Shown in pieces: positions 1-9,337 of a DNA stretch of 64,000 nucleotides. The DNA is taken from the NCBI RefSeq assembly GCF_900104455.1, contig NZ_FNHB01000001.1, positions 868,001 through 932,000 of the forward strand, given 5' to 3'. Position 1 is the first letter of the stretch. Every line of letters begins with the position of its first letter. The notes under the pieces are model-generated. The model made no database searches. It was not told the origin of the DNA and saw only the letters and a list, made by a program, of their open reading frames with translations. The DNA is from Dendrosporobacter quercicolus. GTDB taxonomy: Bacteria; Bacillota; Negativicutes; DSM-1736; Dendrosporobacteraceae. Both the position numbers and the translations under genes were made by a program.

Positions 1-391
1 CCCCGGGATTGACATCCCCCATCAGGATAACCGAGCCGTTATGGAAAATTTCCTGTCCGCCGCGCAAAGTTCTGGTAACAACTAAAGTCTGAGCCGATTC
101 AACAGTTAGCGCCTCCAATTCGGCCTTCCCGTTTTCCGCCCGGCGTTCAAGCGCTTCCTGTAAAGTGATTCCATACTCGGCAAATAATCCGATAAGTTCT
201 TCCTGCTGCGCAGCTGTTAGCAACCTTAACTCCAGCGGAGACATCTGCACAACAGTCCCTGGCGTAAAAAAATTAACCGCTGACCCTAATTTCGCTTTTA
301 ACTGTTCAACCATATGTTCAAATTCAACAGCCTCATTAACTACCAATAACAAACCATCCCGGCTGCCTTTAATAACAACATCCTCACGCAT
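1..391 (-). CDS. minC: Septum site-determining protein MinC, C-terminal part cut by window edge
   Basis: MinC inhibits FtsZ ring formation away from midcell, working with MinD. The first 130 codons are visible. They begin MREDVVIKGSRDGLLLV (the MinC N-terminal domain) and reach the start of the C-terminal beta-helix domain, where RTLRGGQEIFHNGSVILMGD followed by VNPG matches the family signature. The ATG at 391 follows a GGGAG ribosome site. The gene leaves the window at base 1, so its 3' end and any minD are not seen. It lies downstream of mreBCD-mrdA on the same strand, a common arrangement in Negativicutes. A TAAAAT -10-like box about 20 nt upstream and a terminator-like hairpin at 500-525 suggest its own promoter. 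Confidence 0.88.
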   Translation of the reverse strand, partial: MREDVVIKGSRDGLLLVVNEAVEFEHMVEQLKAKLGSAVNFFTPGTVVQMSPLELRLLTAAQQEELIGLFAEYGITLQEALERRAENGKAELEALTVESAQTLVVTRTLRGGQEIFHNGSVILMGDVNPG

Positions 392-499
392 GCTTTACTC
401 CCAAATTTTACCATGTATTAGTCTGCATTTCTACTACCATTTCGCTTTTTTTACCAATAATCCTGCTGTTGTTTATATTAATATTATGGTATCAGCGGC

Positions 500-525
500 A
501 AAAACCCGGCTAAACAGCCCGTTTT
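500..525 (-). terminator. Imperfect terminator after mrdA
   Basis: Read on the minus strand, a short GGCT/AGCC stem with flanking A and T runs ends in five T residues, about 20 nt past the mrdA stop. The stem holds mismatches, so it may be weak and allow readthrough into minC. Confidence 0.4.
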
Positions 526-543
526 CAGTCTCCATTCAACCTG

Positions 544-2382
544 TTATAATGCTGTTTGGGGTTGATAAACTTTAGCCTCAATACCGGCAGACGGCGCCTG
601 ATTGATATTAAAAGCCGCTTCCATAATTTTTTTGGCGATGGGAACCGCTGAGGCTGTGCCAAATCCGCCTTGCTCAACAACTACGGCAATGACAATACTG
701 GGATCTTCATAAGGTCCATAACAGATAAACCAGCCGTGATCCCGGCCATGAGAATTTTCTGATGTACCGGTTTTACCGGCTATCGCAATCGGAAAATTGG
801 CAAAACCACCAGCCGCCGTACCCCCTTCCGCCGCAGCGGCTCTCAGTGATTCGCGAATGAGAGCTAAGGTCGGCCCGGAAAGTTTGAGCCGCCCAACCTC
901 TTCCGGACTAAATGTTTGCAGCACGGCGCCGCTGGGTGAAGTAATTTTACTTACAAGATAAGGCCGGTAGCGATAGCCGCCATTGGCTATCTCACTCATG
1001 ACTACCGCCATTTGCAGCGGCGTAGCCAGTTGAAACCCCTGACCGATAGCGGCATCAAAGGTTTCCGACAAATACCAGTCCTCCTTATAAACTCTTTCCT
1101 TATATTTGCGATTGGCCACTAACCCCTCTGCTTCATTTGGCAGTTCAATTCCGGTAGCTACGCCTAAACCAAACATGCGGGCATACTTCTCCAAGCTGTC
1201 AATCCCCAGCCGGTTGCCCATTTCATAAAAGTAAACATTATCAGACTTAGACATTGCTTCTCTAAAATTAATCCAGCCAAGCGCTTCCCCCTCGGCATTT
1301 CCTTTGGGAATAATCCAGTGACGGCCTGTATCTAAAATCTTTTCTTCCGGAGTTACCTTACCCAGCTCCAGCGCCGCCGCTCCGGTGACTATTTTAAAGG
1401 TTGAACCGGGAGGATATTCGCCGGAAATAACCTTATTATCCATTGGATGATTCGGGTTCTCACTTAACTCTTTCCAGTTTTTAAATGAAATACCGCCGGC
1501 AAATAAATTAGGGTTAAACGCCGGCCGGCTGACCATTGCCAAAATTTCCCCCGATTTAGGATTCATGACGACAACGGCGGCAGCTTTCGCATTTATATGG
1601 TGAGTCTTTGTCTGTAAATACTTCAACTGTTCATCAACAGCAGCTTCAGCAGCCTTCTGGATACGGTGGTCGATCGTCAGTACCAAATTGTTGCCCGGGA
1701 CGGGATCTTTATTGCCAAGTATCTGCACCGGCCGTCCTGTAACGTCAACCTCGACCTGGCCGCCGCCGTCAGTCCCCCGCAGTTCTTTATCATATACCTT
1801 TTCCAACCCGAATTTACCGATGATATCCCCGAGTTTATAACCTTCCGCCTTCCGGTTTTCCAGTTCAATATCATTGATTTCACTGACATAACCAAAGACA
1901 TGGGCAGCCAGTTCATTATTGACATAATTCCGAATAGGCTGAATTTCAATAACAACGCCTGGCAGCTCACTTTTGCGTTCTTCAATTTTCGTTACAATAT
2001 CAGGCCCAAGATCGCTTTTTATTCTAATCGGCTCAAAACTGCCATTCTGCTGACTGAGCTTAGCGTATATTCCATCCGGTGCAACGTTCAATATTCCGGC
2101 AAGTTTTTGAATTACCTCATCTGGAACAGGACCGGTAAGAGGCAGCAAGGATACCGTAAAACCCGGTCGGTTAGATACCATTAAGATGCCATTACGGTCA
2201 TAAAACAATCCCCGGGGAGCCATCACTGGTATGAGTCTGATCCGGTTGCCGTCGGCTAAATTCCCGTAATACTGGCCCTGTAAAACCTGTAAATAGCCTA
2301 TTCTGGTCAACAGTGAAACCATAACCAGCAAAACAATCAGCGAAAGCATCTCCAGACGGTTGTTGGAGCGTTTGACCAGCAA
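544..2382 (-). CDS. mrdA: Penicillin-binding protein 2 (peptidoglycan D,D-transpeptidase)
   Basis: PBP2 is the elongation-specific transpeptidase that cross-links lateral-wall peptidoglycan with RodA and MreBCD. The 612-residue protein has one N-terminal membrane segment (about residues 13-33), a PBP dimerisation domain (about 50-220) and a transpeptidase domain carrying all three active-site motifs: STFK at 327-330, SDN at 380-382 and KTGT at 537-540. The start is a TTG at 2382, preceded by a run of G (AAAAGGGGGG) about 6 nt upstream; the next in-frame ATG is codon 12. It follows mreD by 50 nt on the same strand and is clearly the last gene of the mreBCD-mrdA unit. No key residue is missing. 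Confidence 0.95.
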   Translation of the reverse strand: MLVKRSNNRLEMLSLIVLLVMVSLLTRIGYLQVLQGQYYGNLADGNRIRLIPVMAPRGLFYDRNGILMVSNRPGFTVSLLPLTGPVPDEVIQKLAGILNVAPDGIYAKLSQQNGSFEPIRIKSDLGPDIVTKIEERKSELPGVVIEIQPIRNYVNNELAAHVFGYVSEINDIELENRKAEGYKLGDIIGKFGLEKVYDKELRGTDGGGQVEVDVTGRPVQILGNKDPVPGNNLVLTIDHRIQKAAEAAVDEQLKYLQTKTHHINAKAAAVVVMNPKSGEILAMVSRPAFNPNLFAGGISFKNWKELSENPNHPMDNKVISGEYPPGSTFKIVTGAAALELGKVTPEEKILDTGRHWIIPKGNAEGEALGWINFREAMSKSDNVYFYEMGNRLGIDSLEKYARMFGLGVATGIELPNEAEGLVANRKYKERVYKEDWYLSETFDAAIGQGFQLATPLQMAVVMSEIANGGYRYRPYLVSKITSPSGAVLQTFSPEEVGRLKLSGPTLALIRESLRAAAAEGGTAAGGFANFPIAIAGKTGTSENSHGRDHGWFICYGPYEDPSIVIAVVVEQGGFGTASAVPIAKKIMEAAFNINQAPSAGIEAKVYQPQTAL

Positions 2383-2411
2383 TGCCAGCCCCCCTTTTAT
2401 GAGCGTAATTA

Positions 2412-2432
2412 GGGCACCCCCCAGGGGTGCCC
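2412..2432 (-). other. Intergenic hairpin between mreD and mrdA
   Basis: A perfect 9-bp inverted repeat (GGGCACCCC, loop CCA, GGGGTGCCC) starts immediately after the mreD stop codon. No T run follows on the minus strand, so it is unlikely to be a full terminator. It could act as an RNA stability or processing element setting the mrdA to mreBCD ratio (inference). Confidence 0.5.
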
Positions 2433-2912
2433 CTACTTGATTTTACTCACCCGATAGATTACTTGATGTACAGGAATAGCAACTATCACGTTATAAATAA
2501 CCAGCGGCAGTACGTTGTTCACCAGCGCCGGCGCCAGTTCTATCTTATACCCAAGCAACAAAAGGATGACAAAAGTAATGGCACTGTTGAAGACAGTGGC
2601 TATACTCATAGCTAGCACCGGCAATAAAAGATGTTCCTTAAATACCTGGCGTTCCGCCATGCCAAACAGATACCCGATGATCAGTTTCGATAAGGTATTG
2701 ACCCCAAAAATATTCCCGCCCGCCAGATCCTGCAGCAAACCGGCGAGAAAACCAAGGCTAACGCCCTGCTCTTTTCCTAACAGCAAGCTTGAAGAAACTA
2801 CAACAATAAGCAATAAATCCGGCCACACCCCGTTAAATGACGCCAGCGGCAGTATTGTAGCCTGAAGGATCAGTGAAGCGACCACAATAACCATCCACAA
2901 TATGACCTTCAT
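2433..2912 (-). CDS. mreD: Rod shape-determining protein MreD
   Basis: MreD is the small polytopic membrane subunit of the rod complex that links MreC and MreB to the elongation machinery. The protein is 159 residues, almost entirely hydrophobic, with about five membrane segments. It contains the family-typical LPLASFNGVWPDLLLIVVV near the N terminus and GFLAGLLQDLAGGNIFGVN in the middle. The ATG at 2912 overlaps the mreC stop in an ATGA arrangement, so translation is probably coupled. Sequence conservation in this family is low, so position between mreC and mrdA is a large part of the call. Confidence 0.9.
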   Translation of the reverse strand: MKVILWMVIVVASLILQATILPLASFNGVWPDLLLIVVVSSSLLLGKEQGVSLGFLAGLLQDLAGGNIFGVNTLSKLIIGYLFGMAERQVFKEHLLLPVLAMSIATVFNSAITFVILLLLGYKIELAPALVNNVLPLVIYNVIVAIPVHQVIYRVSKIK

Positions 2913-3820
2913 TGCAGACCTCCCGGCAGCCTGCCGGTCTGGCCCGCCGGCCCTGCAGGCTGGCCTGGCGGAAGCGCCGGCAATGCCGGTGCGGACTGAC
3001 GCGAACGTACGATAACCAATACCTCTTCCAGTCTATCAAAATCCACCGCTGTCTTCAAGACAGCATATTTCAGTAATCCGCCTTCTTCATTGATTACATC
3101 AGTGACTTCACCCACCAGCAATCCTTTGGGATAAATACCGCCAAAACCCGATGTAATAATTTTATCGCCTGCGATGATATCAGCGTCCCTGGCGATATTC
3201 ACCATGCGCGGGGCAAGCTTGTTGCCGCTGTTGCCTTCAACAATGGCGGCAACTCTTGATTCCGCCCGTTGAACCAACGAACCTACCGCGCTGCGCGGAT
3301 CAAGGATTAATTGAACTTTGGCGGAATTACTGTAAACGCTGACAACATTCCCCACAAGTCCCTGTGGCGTAACTACCGGCATGTCTTTCGCAATGCCATC
3401 TGCTGTACCCCGGTTTATTACTATAGTGCTGGTCCAAGTCCCCGGATCACGCGCTACCACGGCGGCAGTAACAAAATCAAACTGCGGCGCTCCCTGTTGA
3501 TAATTTAACATCGCCCGCAACCGTTCATTTTCTGCCATAATTTCGGTTGTATTAAGACTGGTTTGCTTAAGCTGTTCATTCTCCAACTTCAATGATTGGT
3601 TTTCGCCATATACGGTTATCACCTGCCCTACAACTGAACCGGCGTTACGAAAACTATACCCCACCTTCGAAGCAGCATACTCAACCGGAGCCAAAATTGT
3701 GGTAATCAGTCTTTCACTAAAGGCAGCCTTATATTTACCCTGTGCCGCGGAAATGGCCAGCAAAAAGACGGTAATTACAGCCACCGCCAGAATGACCGCC
3801 TTTTTGTTTAGCAAACGCAC
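2909..3820 (-). CDS. mreC: Rod shape-determining protein MreC
   Basis: MreC is a bitopic membrane protein whose extracytoplasmic domain organises the lateral-wall synthases. The 303-residue protein has an N-terminal membrane anchor (about residues 8-25), a coiled-coil stretch (about 70-105) and the two beta-barrel MreC domain (about 110-270, with RDPGTWTSTIVINRGTADGI and ITSGFGGIYPKGLLVGEV). The last 30 residues are an unusual Pro/Ala/Gly-rich tail. The start is GTG at 3820 with an AGAAGGGAG ribosome site. It lies 15 nt after mreB and overlaps mreD by 4 nt. Confidence 0.94.
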   Translation of the reverse strand: MRLLNKKAVILAVAVITVFLLAISAAQGKYKAAFSERLITTILAPVEYAASKVGYSFRNAGSVVGQVITVYGENQSLKLENEQLKQTSLNTTEIMAENERLRAMLNYQQGAPQFDFVTAAVVARDPGTWTSTIVINRGTADGIAKDMPVVTPQGLVGNVVSVYSNSAKVQLILDPRSAVGSLVQRAESRVAAIVEGNSGNKLAPRMVNIARDADIIAGDKIITSGFGGIYPKGLLVGEVTDVINEEGGLLKYAVLKTAVDFDRLEEVLVIVRSRQSAPALPALPPGQPAGPAGQTGRLPGGLQ

Positions 3821-3835
3821 CTTTTTGGCTCCCTT

Positions 3836-4906
<1,071 letters not shown>

Positions 4907-5001
4907 TCAAAATATAAAATAAAATGACTGATTGAACTGATCAATGAGTGAAGCGCTCACCCTGTAAAAGCGGATGCCACCGCAGCTTTTATCAGCCAAT
5001 C

Positions 5002-5703
5002 CTATGCTATTATTCCCTTTTCTTTAAGGCTTACATACTTGTTATCCCCGATAATTACATGGTCAAGCACCGAAATATCCAAAATCTTCCCTGCTTTAAC
5101 TAATTTTCGGGTAAGCTCAATATCTTCTGTACTAGGTGTCGGATCACCGCTGGGATGATTATGTACCAGGATTACCGAGGCAGCCGAGTAGTTAATTGCT
5201 TCTTTAAACAACTCCCGCGGATGCACTAACGAAGCGTTAAGCGTACCCACCGAAATAGTGGGGGCTGCTAAAATATGATTTTTTGTGGACAGAAGGATAC
5301 CAATAAAATGTTCTTTTGTCTCATAACGCAATTTAGCCATCATATAATTGGCGGCATCGCCAGGAGACAGAATTGCCGGCCGCGCACCAGGCACTAAAGA
5401 CGCCAGACGTTTACCGATTTCAACGGCAGCGGCCACTGTCACCGCTTTAGCCAAACCAATTCCTTTAATTTTCCGCATCTCCTGTGGCGTCAGCACTGCC
5501 AACCCGGCCAGTCCCAGGTCTTCATATTTTTTTAACAAACGTTCGGCCAGTCGCAAAACCGAATCAGCTTTGCCGCCGGTGCGCAGTAAAATGGCCAATA
5601 GTTCGGCGTTACTTAAAGCAGCGGCGCCTTTTGTCAGCATCTTTTCGCGGGGGCGTTCTTCTTTGGGCAATTCTTTCAGCATCAGGGGCTTGTCAGCAAT
5701 CAT
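5002..5703 (-). CDS. radC: RadC family JAMM-domain protein
   Basis: RadC/YeeS-family proteins carry a JAB1/MPN metallopeptidase fold; the old DNA-repair role is doubtful and the true substrate is unknown. The 233-residue protein has an N-terminal helix-hairpin-helix region (about 71-90, RKIKGIGLAKA) and a C-terminal JAMM motif HNHPSGDPTPSTED, with H181, H183 and D194 as zinc ligands. The ATG at 5703 overlaps the maf stop by 4 nt. Codon 8 is an alternative ATG. A short hairpin about 20 nt after the stop (around 4965-4992) may end the transcript, but it lacks a clear T run. The maf-radC-mreBCD order is common in Firmicutes. Confidence 0.93.
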   Translation of the reverse strand: MIADKPLMLKELPKEERPREKMLTKGAAALSNAELLAILLRTGGKADSVLRLAERLLKKYEDLGLAGLAVLTPQEMRKIKGIGLAKAVTVAAAVEIGKRLASLVPGARPAILSPGDAANYMMAKLRYETKEHFIGILLSTKNHILAAPTISVGTLNASLVHPRELFKEAINYSAASVILVHNHPSGDPTPSTEDIELTRKLVKAGKILDISVLDHVIIGDNKYVSLKEKGIIA

Positions 5704-6269
5704 AATAATTCAATACCAGCCTTTGTTAAAAGTCTAGCTAAGTTACTTAACGGCAGTCCCACAACATTGGTATAGCAACCTTCTATACGCTCAACCAACA
5801 ATGCGCCAAGTCCTTGAATTGCATATGCTCCAGCCTTATCCAAAGGCTCGCCGGTAGCAATGTATCGATCTATTTGAGCGGCGGTAAGTTCCTGAATAGT
5901 AACTTCGGTCCGCGCGAAGTCAGTCCACACCCGTCCATTGCCAACCACAGCCAAACCAGTAATAACGAAGTGGCTGCGCCCTGCCAACTTCGTCAGCATT
6001 TGCCTGGCGGTAAAGTCATCATTGGGCTTGCCAAAAACCTGACCGTCAACTACGACAATCGTATCAGCCCCAATCACCACATCATTGCGGCCCGCCAAGC
6101 CCGCCACAGCGCTTGCCTTGGCCCTGGCATGGTATACTGCCAGCTGGTGCGGCGGCATAGACAGCTGATTATCTTCATTAACATCACTTGTTATTACTGA
6201 AAACTTGCAGCCCACCTGTTCAAGCAGCTGTTTCCTGCGCGGCGATGCCGAAGCTAAAATGATAGACAT
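5700..6269 (-). CDS. maf: Maf-family nucleotide pyrophosphatase
   Basis: Maf/YhdE proteins hydrolyse non-canonical or modified NTPs (dTTP/UTP type) to monophosphates and are linked to septum inhibition when overproduced. The 189-residue protein has the family signatures at expected places: LASASPRRKQLL at the N terminus, GADTIVVVDG with the catalytic Asp near residue 69, and EPLDKAGAYAIQG near residues 140-152. The length is normal. The ATG start at 6269 leads straight into the motif. It overlaps radC by 4 nt and probably shares its transcript with the DUF4321 gene 127 nt upstream. Confidence 0.94.
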   Translation of the reverse strand: MSIILASASPRRKQLLEQVGCKFSVITSDVNEDNQLSMPPHQLAVYHARAKASAVAGLAGRNDVVIGADTIVVVDGQVFGKPNDDFTARQMLTKLAGRSHFVITGLAVVGNGRVWTDFARTEVTIQELTAAQIDRYIATGEPLDKAGAYAIQGLGALLVERIEGCYTNVVGLPLSNLARLLTKAGIELL

Positions 6270-6396
6270 GACTTACCCCCATAAAACAAAGTCACAACCC
6301 CTGGCTTACATTAAGCTTTCGGCCGGCAATACAGCTCAGGCTGCTCTTAAGCAGGTCAAAAAGATCTTTGAATGGCCGTAGGCTAAAACTGAGTCA

Positions 6397-6669
6397 TCAA
6401 ATGCGTTGAAATAAAAAAATTGCCGCAATCACACCGATGATACTCATTATATTGGGCTGCAGGGAAAAACCTGCAATAAACTTAACCACATACAAGTTTA
6501 TTGCCACCGGCGGCACATCAATAATCTGATAATTTTTCACCAAATAAGGCGCCATGCCGGTTAAAGCAGCAGAGCCGGCAACAAACTCACCTAAAATCCC
6601 GCCTATCACTGCGCCGGTAATAAGAAACAAAGCCAATAAACCATAACCCTTGCTTTTTCCGCTCCGCAA
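6397..6669 (-). CDS. DUF4321 family small membrane protein
   Basis: This is a 90-residue protein with a membrane segment at each end: LLALFLITGAVIGGILGEF near the N terminus and IMSIIGVIAAIFLF at the C terminus, joined by a region with PVAINLYVVKF. This matches the DUF4321 family, which often lies beside maf/radC/mreB in Firmicutes. Its function is unknown. The frame is open to 6699, but a GGAGG lies 6 nt before the TTG at 6669, which I take as the start. It is on the same strand as maf, which it precedes by 127 nt. Confidence 0.75.
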   Translation of the reverse strand: MRSGKSKGYGLLALFLITGAVIGGILGEFVAGSAALTGMAPYLVKNYQIIDVPPVAINLYVVKFIAGFSLQPNIMSIIGVIAAIFLFQRI

Positions 6670-6851
6670 ACTTATACCTCCAGTATCTGATATTAACACC
6701 TTATTATATACAACTATACTATCTTCTACTTAAATGAAAGAAATCCTTGCCGAACAGCAATGATTTTTAGGGAAACTTGCCATAAACAAAATGAAAATTC
6801 TACCAAATTCTCAAGAAACCAATGAGCTTTTTCTTATTCTTGCCTAAATGC

Positions 6852-6873
6852 AAAAAAGGAACCGCAGGCTCCT
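6852..6873 (-). terminator. Rho-independent terminator
   Basis: On the minus strand AGGAGCC, loop TGC, GGTTCCT forms a 7-bp stem (one G-U pair in RNA), followed by six T residues. It lies about 20 nt after the stop of a small open frame (6892-7017), not directly after the propionate operon, which has its own terminator at 7029-7061. Confidence 0.65.
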
Positions 6874-6891
6874 CCCCAAGGTAAAAACGAT

Positions 6892-7017
6892 TTAGTTGAA
6901 TAAAGCCATAAGCAGCACAGTTAAAGAACAAGGTAAAGCGATGCCGTACACTGAGAGGGCCCAGGCTTTATGACAAAGACAGCTTTGGATAATAATGCAA
7001 TAGCGCTTGGTCTGGTC
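6892..7017 (-). other. Short open frame with hydrophobic tail before a terminator
   Basis: The 407-nt gap between the DUF4321 gene and the biotin carrier holds a 41-codon open frame on the minus strand. Its last 25 residues look membrane-spanning (WALSVYGIALP, then SLTVLLMALFN). It stops about 20 nt before the terminator at 6852-6873, as a real gene would. Against it: no ATG, GTG or TTG start with a ribosome site is visible, and the upstream terminator 7029-7061 isolates it. It may be a remnant or chance. The rest of the gap shows only the two terminators. Confidence 0.22.
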
Positions 7018-7028
7018 TCATGCACCAT

Positions 7029-7061
7029 AAAAAAACCGCACGGAATTTACCGTGCGGTTTT
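7029..7061 (-). terminator. Strong terminator of the propionate operon
   Basis: A perfect 12-bp inverted repeat (AAAACCGCACGG at 7032-7043 and its complement at 7050-7061, six-base loop) lies 16 nt past the stop of the biotin carrier gene. On the minus strand it continues into a run of eight T residues. It is A-flanked on the other side, so it could also work in reverse. Confidence 0.88.
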
Positions 7062-7077
7062 CAAAAGGAGTAAAATA

Positions 7078-7476
7078 TTAACCAATAACGGCCATAACCT
7101 CGCCGGGTTTAACATTTTGGCCAGCAGCTACATTGACGGATTTCACCGTACCATCAACAGGAGCGCCGATTTCATTTTGCATTTTCATCGCTTCAAGAAT
7201 CAAAACGATATCGCCTTTTTTCACTTTTTGCCCGGCTGCGGCAACAACTTTAACAATTTTTCCAGGCATTGGAGCATTTACAGGAGTATCACCGGCGCCA
7301 ACCACAGCAGCAGCGGCTGGTGCAGCAGGAGCGGCTGCCGGTTTAGCAGGAGCGGCAGGAGCAGCAGCGGCGGCAGCTGCAGGTTTGGCAGCTGCAGGAG
7401 CTTGAGCAGCCGCTTTTACTTCTTCAACTTCTACCTCAAAAGCAGTACCATTAACTTTAATGTTAAACTTTTTCAT
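7078..7476 (-). CDS. mmdC: Biotin carboxyl carrier subunit of methylmalonyl-CoA decarboxylase
   Basis: This is the gamma subunit, carrying the biotin that receives the carboxyl group released from methylmalonyl-CoA by the carboxyltransferase. The 132-residue protein has a short N-terminal domain (MKKFNIKVNGTAFEVEVEEV), a 45-residue Ala/Pro linker (about 22-66) and a C-terminal biotinyl domain with EAMKM, in which K98 is the biotinylation site. A good GGAGG precedes the ATG at 7476. It is the last gene of the operon. The same architecture occurs in oxaloacetate and glutaconyl-CoA decarboxylases and the transcarboxylase 1.3S subunit, so the substrate is read from the neighbouring epimerase and mutase genes. 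Confidence 0.88.
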   Translation of the reverse strand: MKKFNIKVNGTAFEVEVEEVKAAAQAPAAAKPAAAAAAAPAAPAKPAAAPAAPAAAAVVGAGDTPVNAPMPGKIVKVVAAAGQKVKKGDIVLILEAMKMQNEIGAPVDGTVKSVNVAAGQNVKPGEVMAVIG

Positions 7477-7601
7477 CCTTTATTCCTCCAAAATTTTAAT
7501 AAATATGTTGTGGCCATTGCCAAGTAAAGCTACCTACGCTAAGTAACCAGCGTCTACCTGGCTTATAAACCAGCCACGAATTGTTCTGAAAGCATGCTTG
7601 A

Positions 7602-7760
7602 TTAATGAGCATTCATTAATTTCTGGCGACCGGTGAGCGACCATATTGTGCTCGGCTTGATCCGAAGCGCCAGAGCACCTGTACCCATTACGGCAGTCAC
7701 TGCAGCAGCGACTGCCGCCACTACGTCCGGGCTAACGCCTTTAGCATCTATTTTCATCAT
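7602..7760 (-). CDS. Small membrane subunit of methylmalonyl-CoA decarboxylase (MmdE/delta-like)
   Basis: A 52-codon gene fills the space just after mmdA. It starts at tandem ATGs (7760 and 7757) with AAGGAAAGGTG upstream, and encodes MMKIDAKGVSPDVVAAVAAA followed by VTAVMGTGALALRI and a basic tail ending in QKLMNAH. One Ala/Val-rich membrane segment spans about residues 12-33. Small subunits of this kind (delta/epsilon) help assemble sodium-pumping decarboxylases. Known operons of Veillonella type place such a gene between mmdA and mmdC, as here. A longer OadG-type delta subunit is not seen. Too short for most ORF callers, yet spacing (12 nt after mmdA), ribosome site and composition support it as real. 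Confidence 0.7.
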   Translation of the reverse strand: MMKIDAKGVSPDVVAAVAAAVTAVMGTGALALRIKPSTIWSLTGRQKLMNAH

Positions 7761-7772
7761 TTTCACCTTTCC

Positions 7773-9302
7773 TTATAACGGAATATTGCCATGTTTCTTT
7801 GCCGGACGAGCTTCTCGCTTGCTGGCCAGCATGTTCAAGGCGGTGATAATACGAGGTCTGGTTTCTTTTGGCTCAATTACGATATCGACAAAGCCGCGCT
7901 CGGCAGCTTTATACGGAGTGGCAAATTCTTCAATATATTTTGCCGTTTTGGCTTCGACATCAGGATCTTTTCTAAAGATGATATTGGCAGCACCGGATGG
8001 ACCCATAACGGCAATTTCCGCTGTCGGCCAGGCCAATACCTGATCAGCTCCCAAATCCTGGGCGCACATGGCCAGGTACGAACCGCCGTAAGCTTTACGG
8101 GTAATAACGGTAACCTTAGGCACGGTAGCTTCCGAATAAGCATACAACATCTTAGCGCCATGGCGAATAATACCGCCGTATTCCTGGTCGGTGCCGGGCA
8201 GAAAGCCAGGTACATCCACAAGATTGACAAGCGGAATATTAAACGCATCACAAAAACGGATGAAGCGTGATGACTTAGTAGATGCATTGATGTCAAGGCA
8301 ACCAGCCATTACCGATGGCTGACTGGCAATAATACCAACAGACTGACCGTCAAAACGGGCAAAGCAGGTAATAATGTTGCGGGCATAGTGCTCATGAACT
8401 TCATAGAATTCGCCATTGTCAACAATTAGCTTGATTACTTCCTTCATGTCATAAGGCATGTTGGGATTGTCAGGCAACAGAGTATTCAAGCCTTCTTCCG
8501 TACGGTCGGGTGAATCTCCCGTTTCGACAACCGGGGCATCTTCCAGGTTGTTGCTAGGCAGGAAGCTGAGTAGATAACGGATTTGCTCAATACAATCGGT
8601 TTCATTTTCGGCTGCAAAATGGGCCACTCCGGAAGTACTGTTATGAGTCATAGCGCCGCCAAGTTGTTCGGCAGTTACTTCTTCAGCAGTAACCGATTTA
8701 ATTACAGCCGGACCGGTAATAAACATTTGGCTGGTATTCTTAACCATATAAATAAAGTCGGTTAAGGCAGGTGAGTAAACCGCTCCGCCGGCGCAAGGCC
8801 CCATAATAACGGAGATCTGCGGAATTACACCTGAAGCCAGCGTATTTTTATAGAATATTCCACCATAGCCGGATAACGCATCGACAGCTTCCTGAATACG
8901 AGCACCGCCGGAATCGTTAATACCAATCACAGGCGCACCCATTTTCATTGCCAGATCCAACACTTTACAAATCTTTGCTGCATGCATTTCGCCAAGTGAA
9001 CCGCCTTCAACGGTAAAATCCTGGGCAAATGCATAAACGAGGCGTCCGTTAACAGTACCATAACCTGTCACAACGCCTTCGCCGGGCAGTACTTTTTCAT
9101 TCATGCCAAAATTAACACAACGATGCGCAACAAATTGATCCAGCTCCACAAAAGTTCCTGCATCAAAGAACAAATCGATACGCTCACGGGCAGTATGTTT
9201 ACCTGAAGCATGTTGCTTTTCAATACGCTTCACACCACCGCCAAGCAGGATTTTCTCCTGCCTGGATTTAAGGTCCTGAATTTTTTCCTGGACAGTAGCC
9301 AT
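7773..9302 (-). CDS. mmdA: Methylmalonyl-CoA decarboxylase carboxyltransferase (alpha) subunit
   Basis: The alpha subunit transfers the carboxyl group of (S)-methylmalonyl-CoA to biotin, giving propionyl-CoA. The 509-residue protein shows two crotonase-like carboxyltransferase halves with family motifs: [20 protein letters not shown], the oxyanion-hole [36 protein letters not shown] and [25 protein letters not shown] precedes the ATG at 9302. It lies between the epimerase and the small membrane subunit. Propionyl-CoA carboxylase beta and transcarboxylase 12S are close homologues that sequence alone cannot exclude. The decarboxylase call rests on the biotin carrier and small membrane subunit in the same operon. 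The membrane beta subunit MmdB is not in this window. Confidence 0.9.
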   Translation of the reverse strand: MATVQEKIQDLKSRQEKILLGGGVKRIEKQHASGKHTARERIDLFFDAGTFVELDQFVAHRCVNFGMNEKVLPGEGVVTGYGTVNGRLVYAFAQDFTVEGGSLGEMHAAKICKVLDLAMKMGAPVIGINDSGGARIQEAVDALSGYGGIFYKNTLASGVIPQISVIMGPCAGGAVYSPALTDFIYMVKNTSQMFITGPAVIKSVTAEEVTAEQLGGAMTHNSTSGVAHFAAENETDCIEQIRYLLSFLPSNNLEDAPVVETGDSPDRTEEGLNTLLPDNPNMPYDMKEVIKLIVDNGEFYEVHEHYARNIITCFARFDGQSVGIIASQPSVMAGCLDINASTKSSRFIRFCDAFNIPLVNLVDVPGFLPGTDQEYGGIIRHGAKMLYAYSEATVPKVTVITRKAYGGSYLAMCAQDLGADQVLAWPTAEIAVMGPSGAANIIFRKDPDVEAKTAKYIEEFATPYKAAERGFVDIVIEPKETRPRIITALNMLASKREARPAKKHGNIPL

Positions 9303-9337
9303 CTTATACCTCCTACAAGATCACTGATTATACCGAA

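Noticed and set aside
165-575. 136-codon plus-strand frame over the minC fragment and mrdA end
   Set aside because: It is antisense to minC, whose family motifs are clear on the minus strand, and has no ribosome site.
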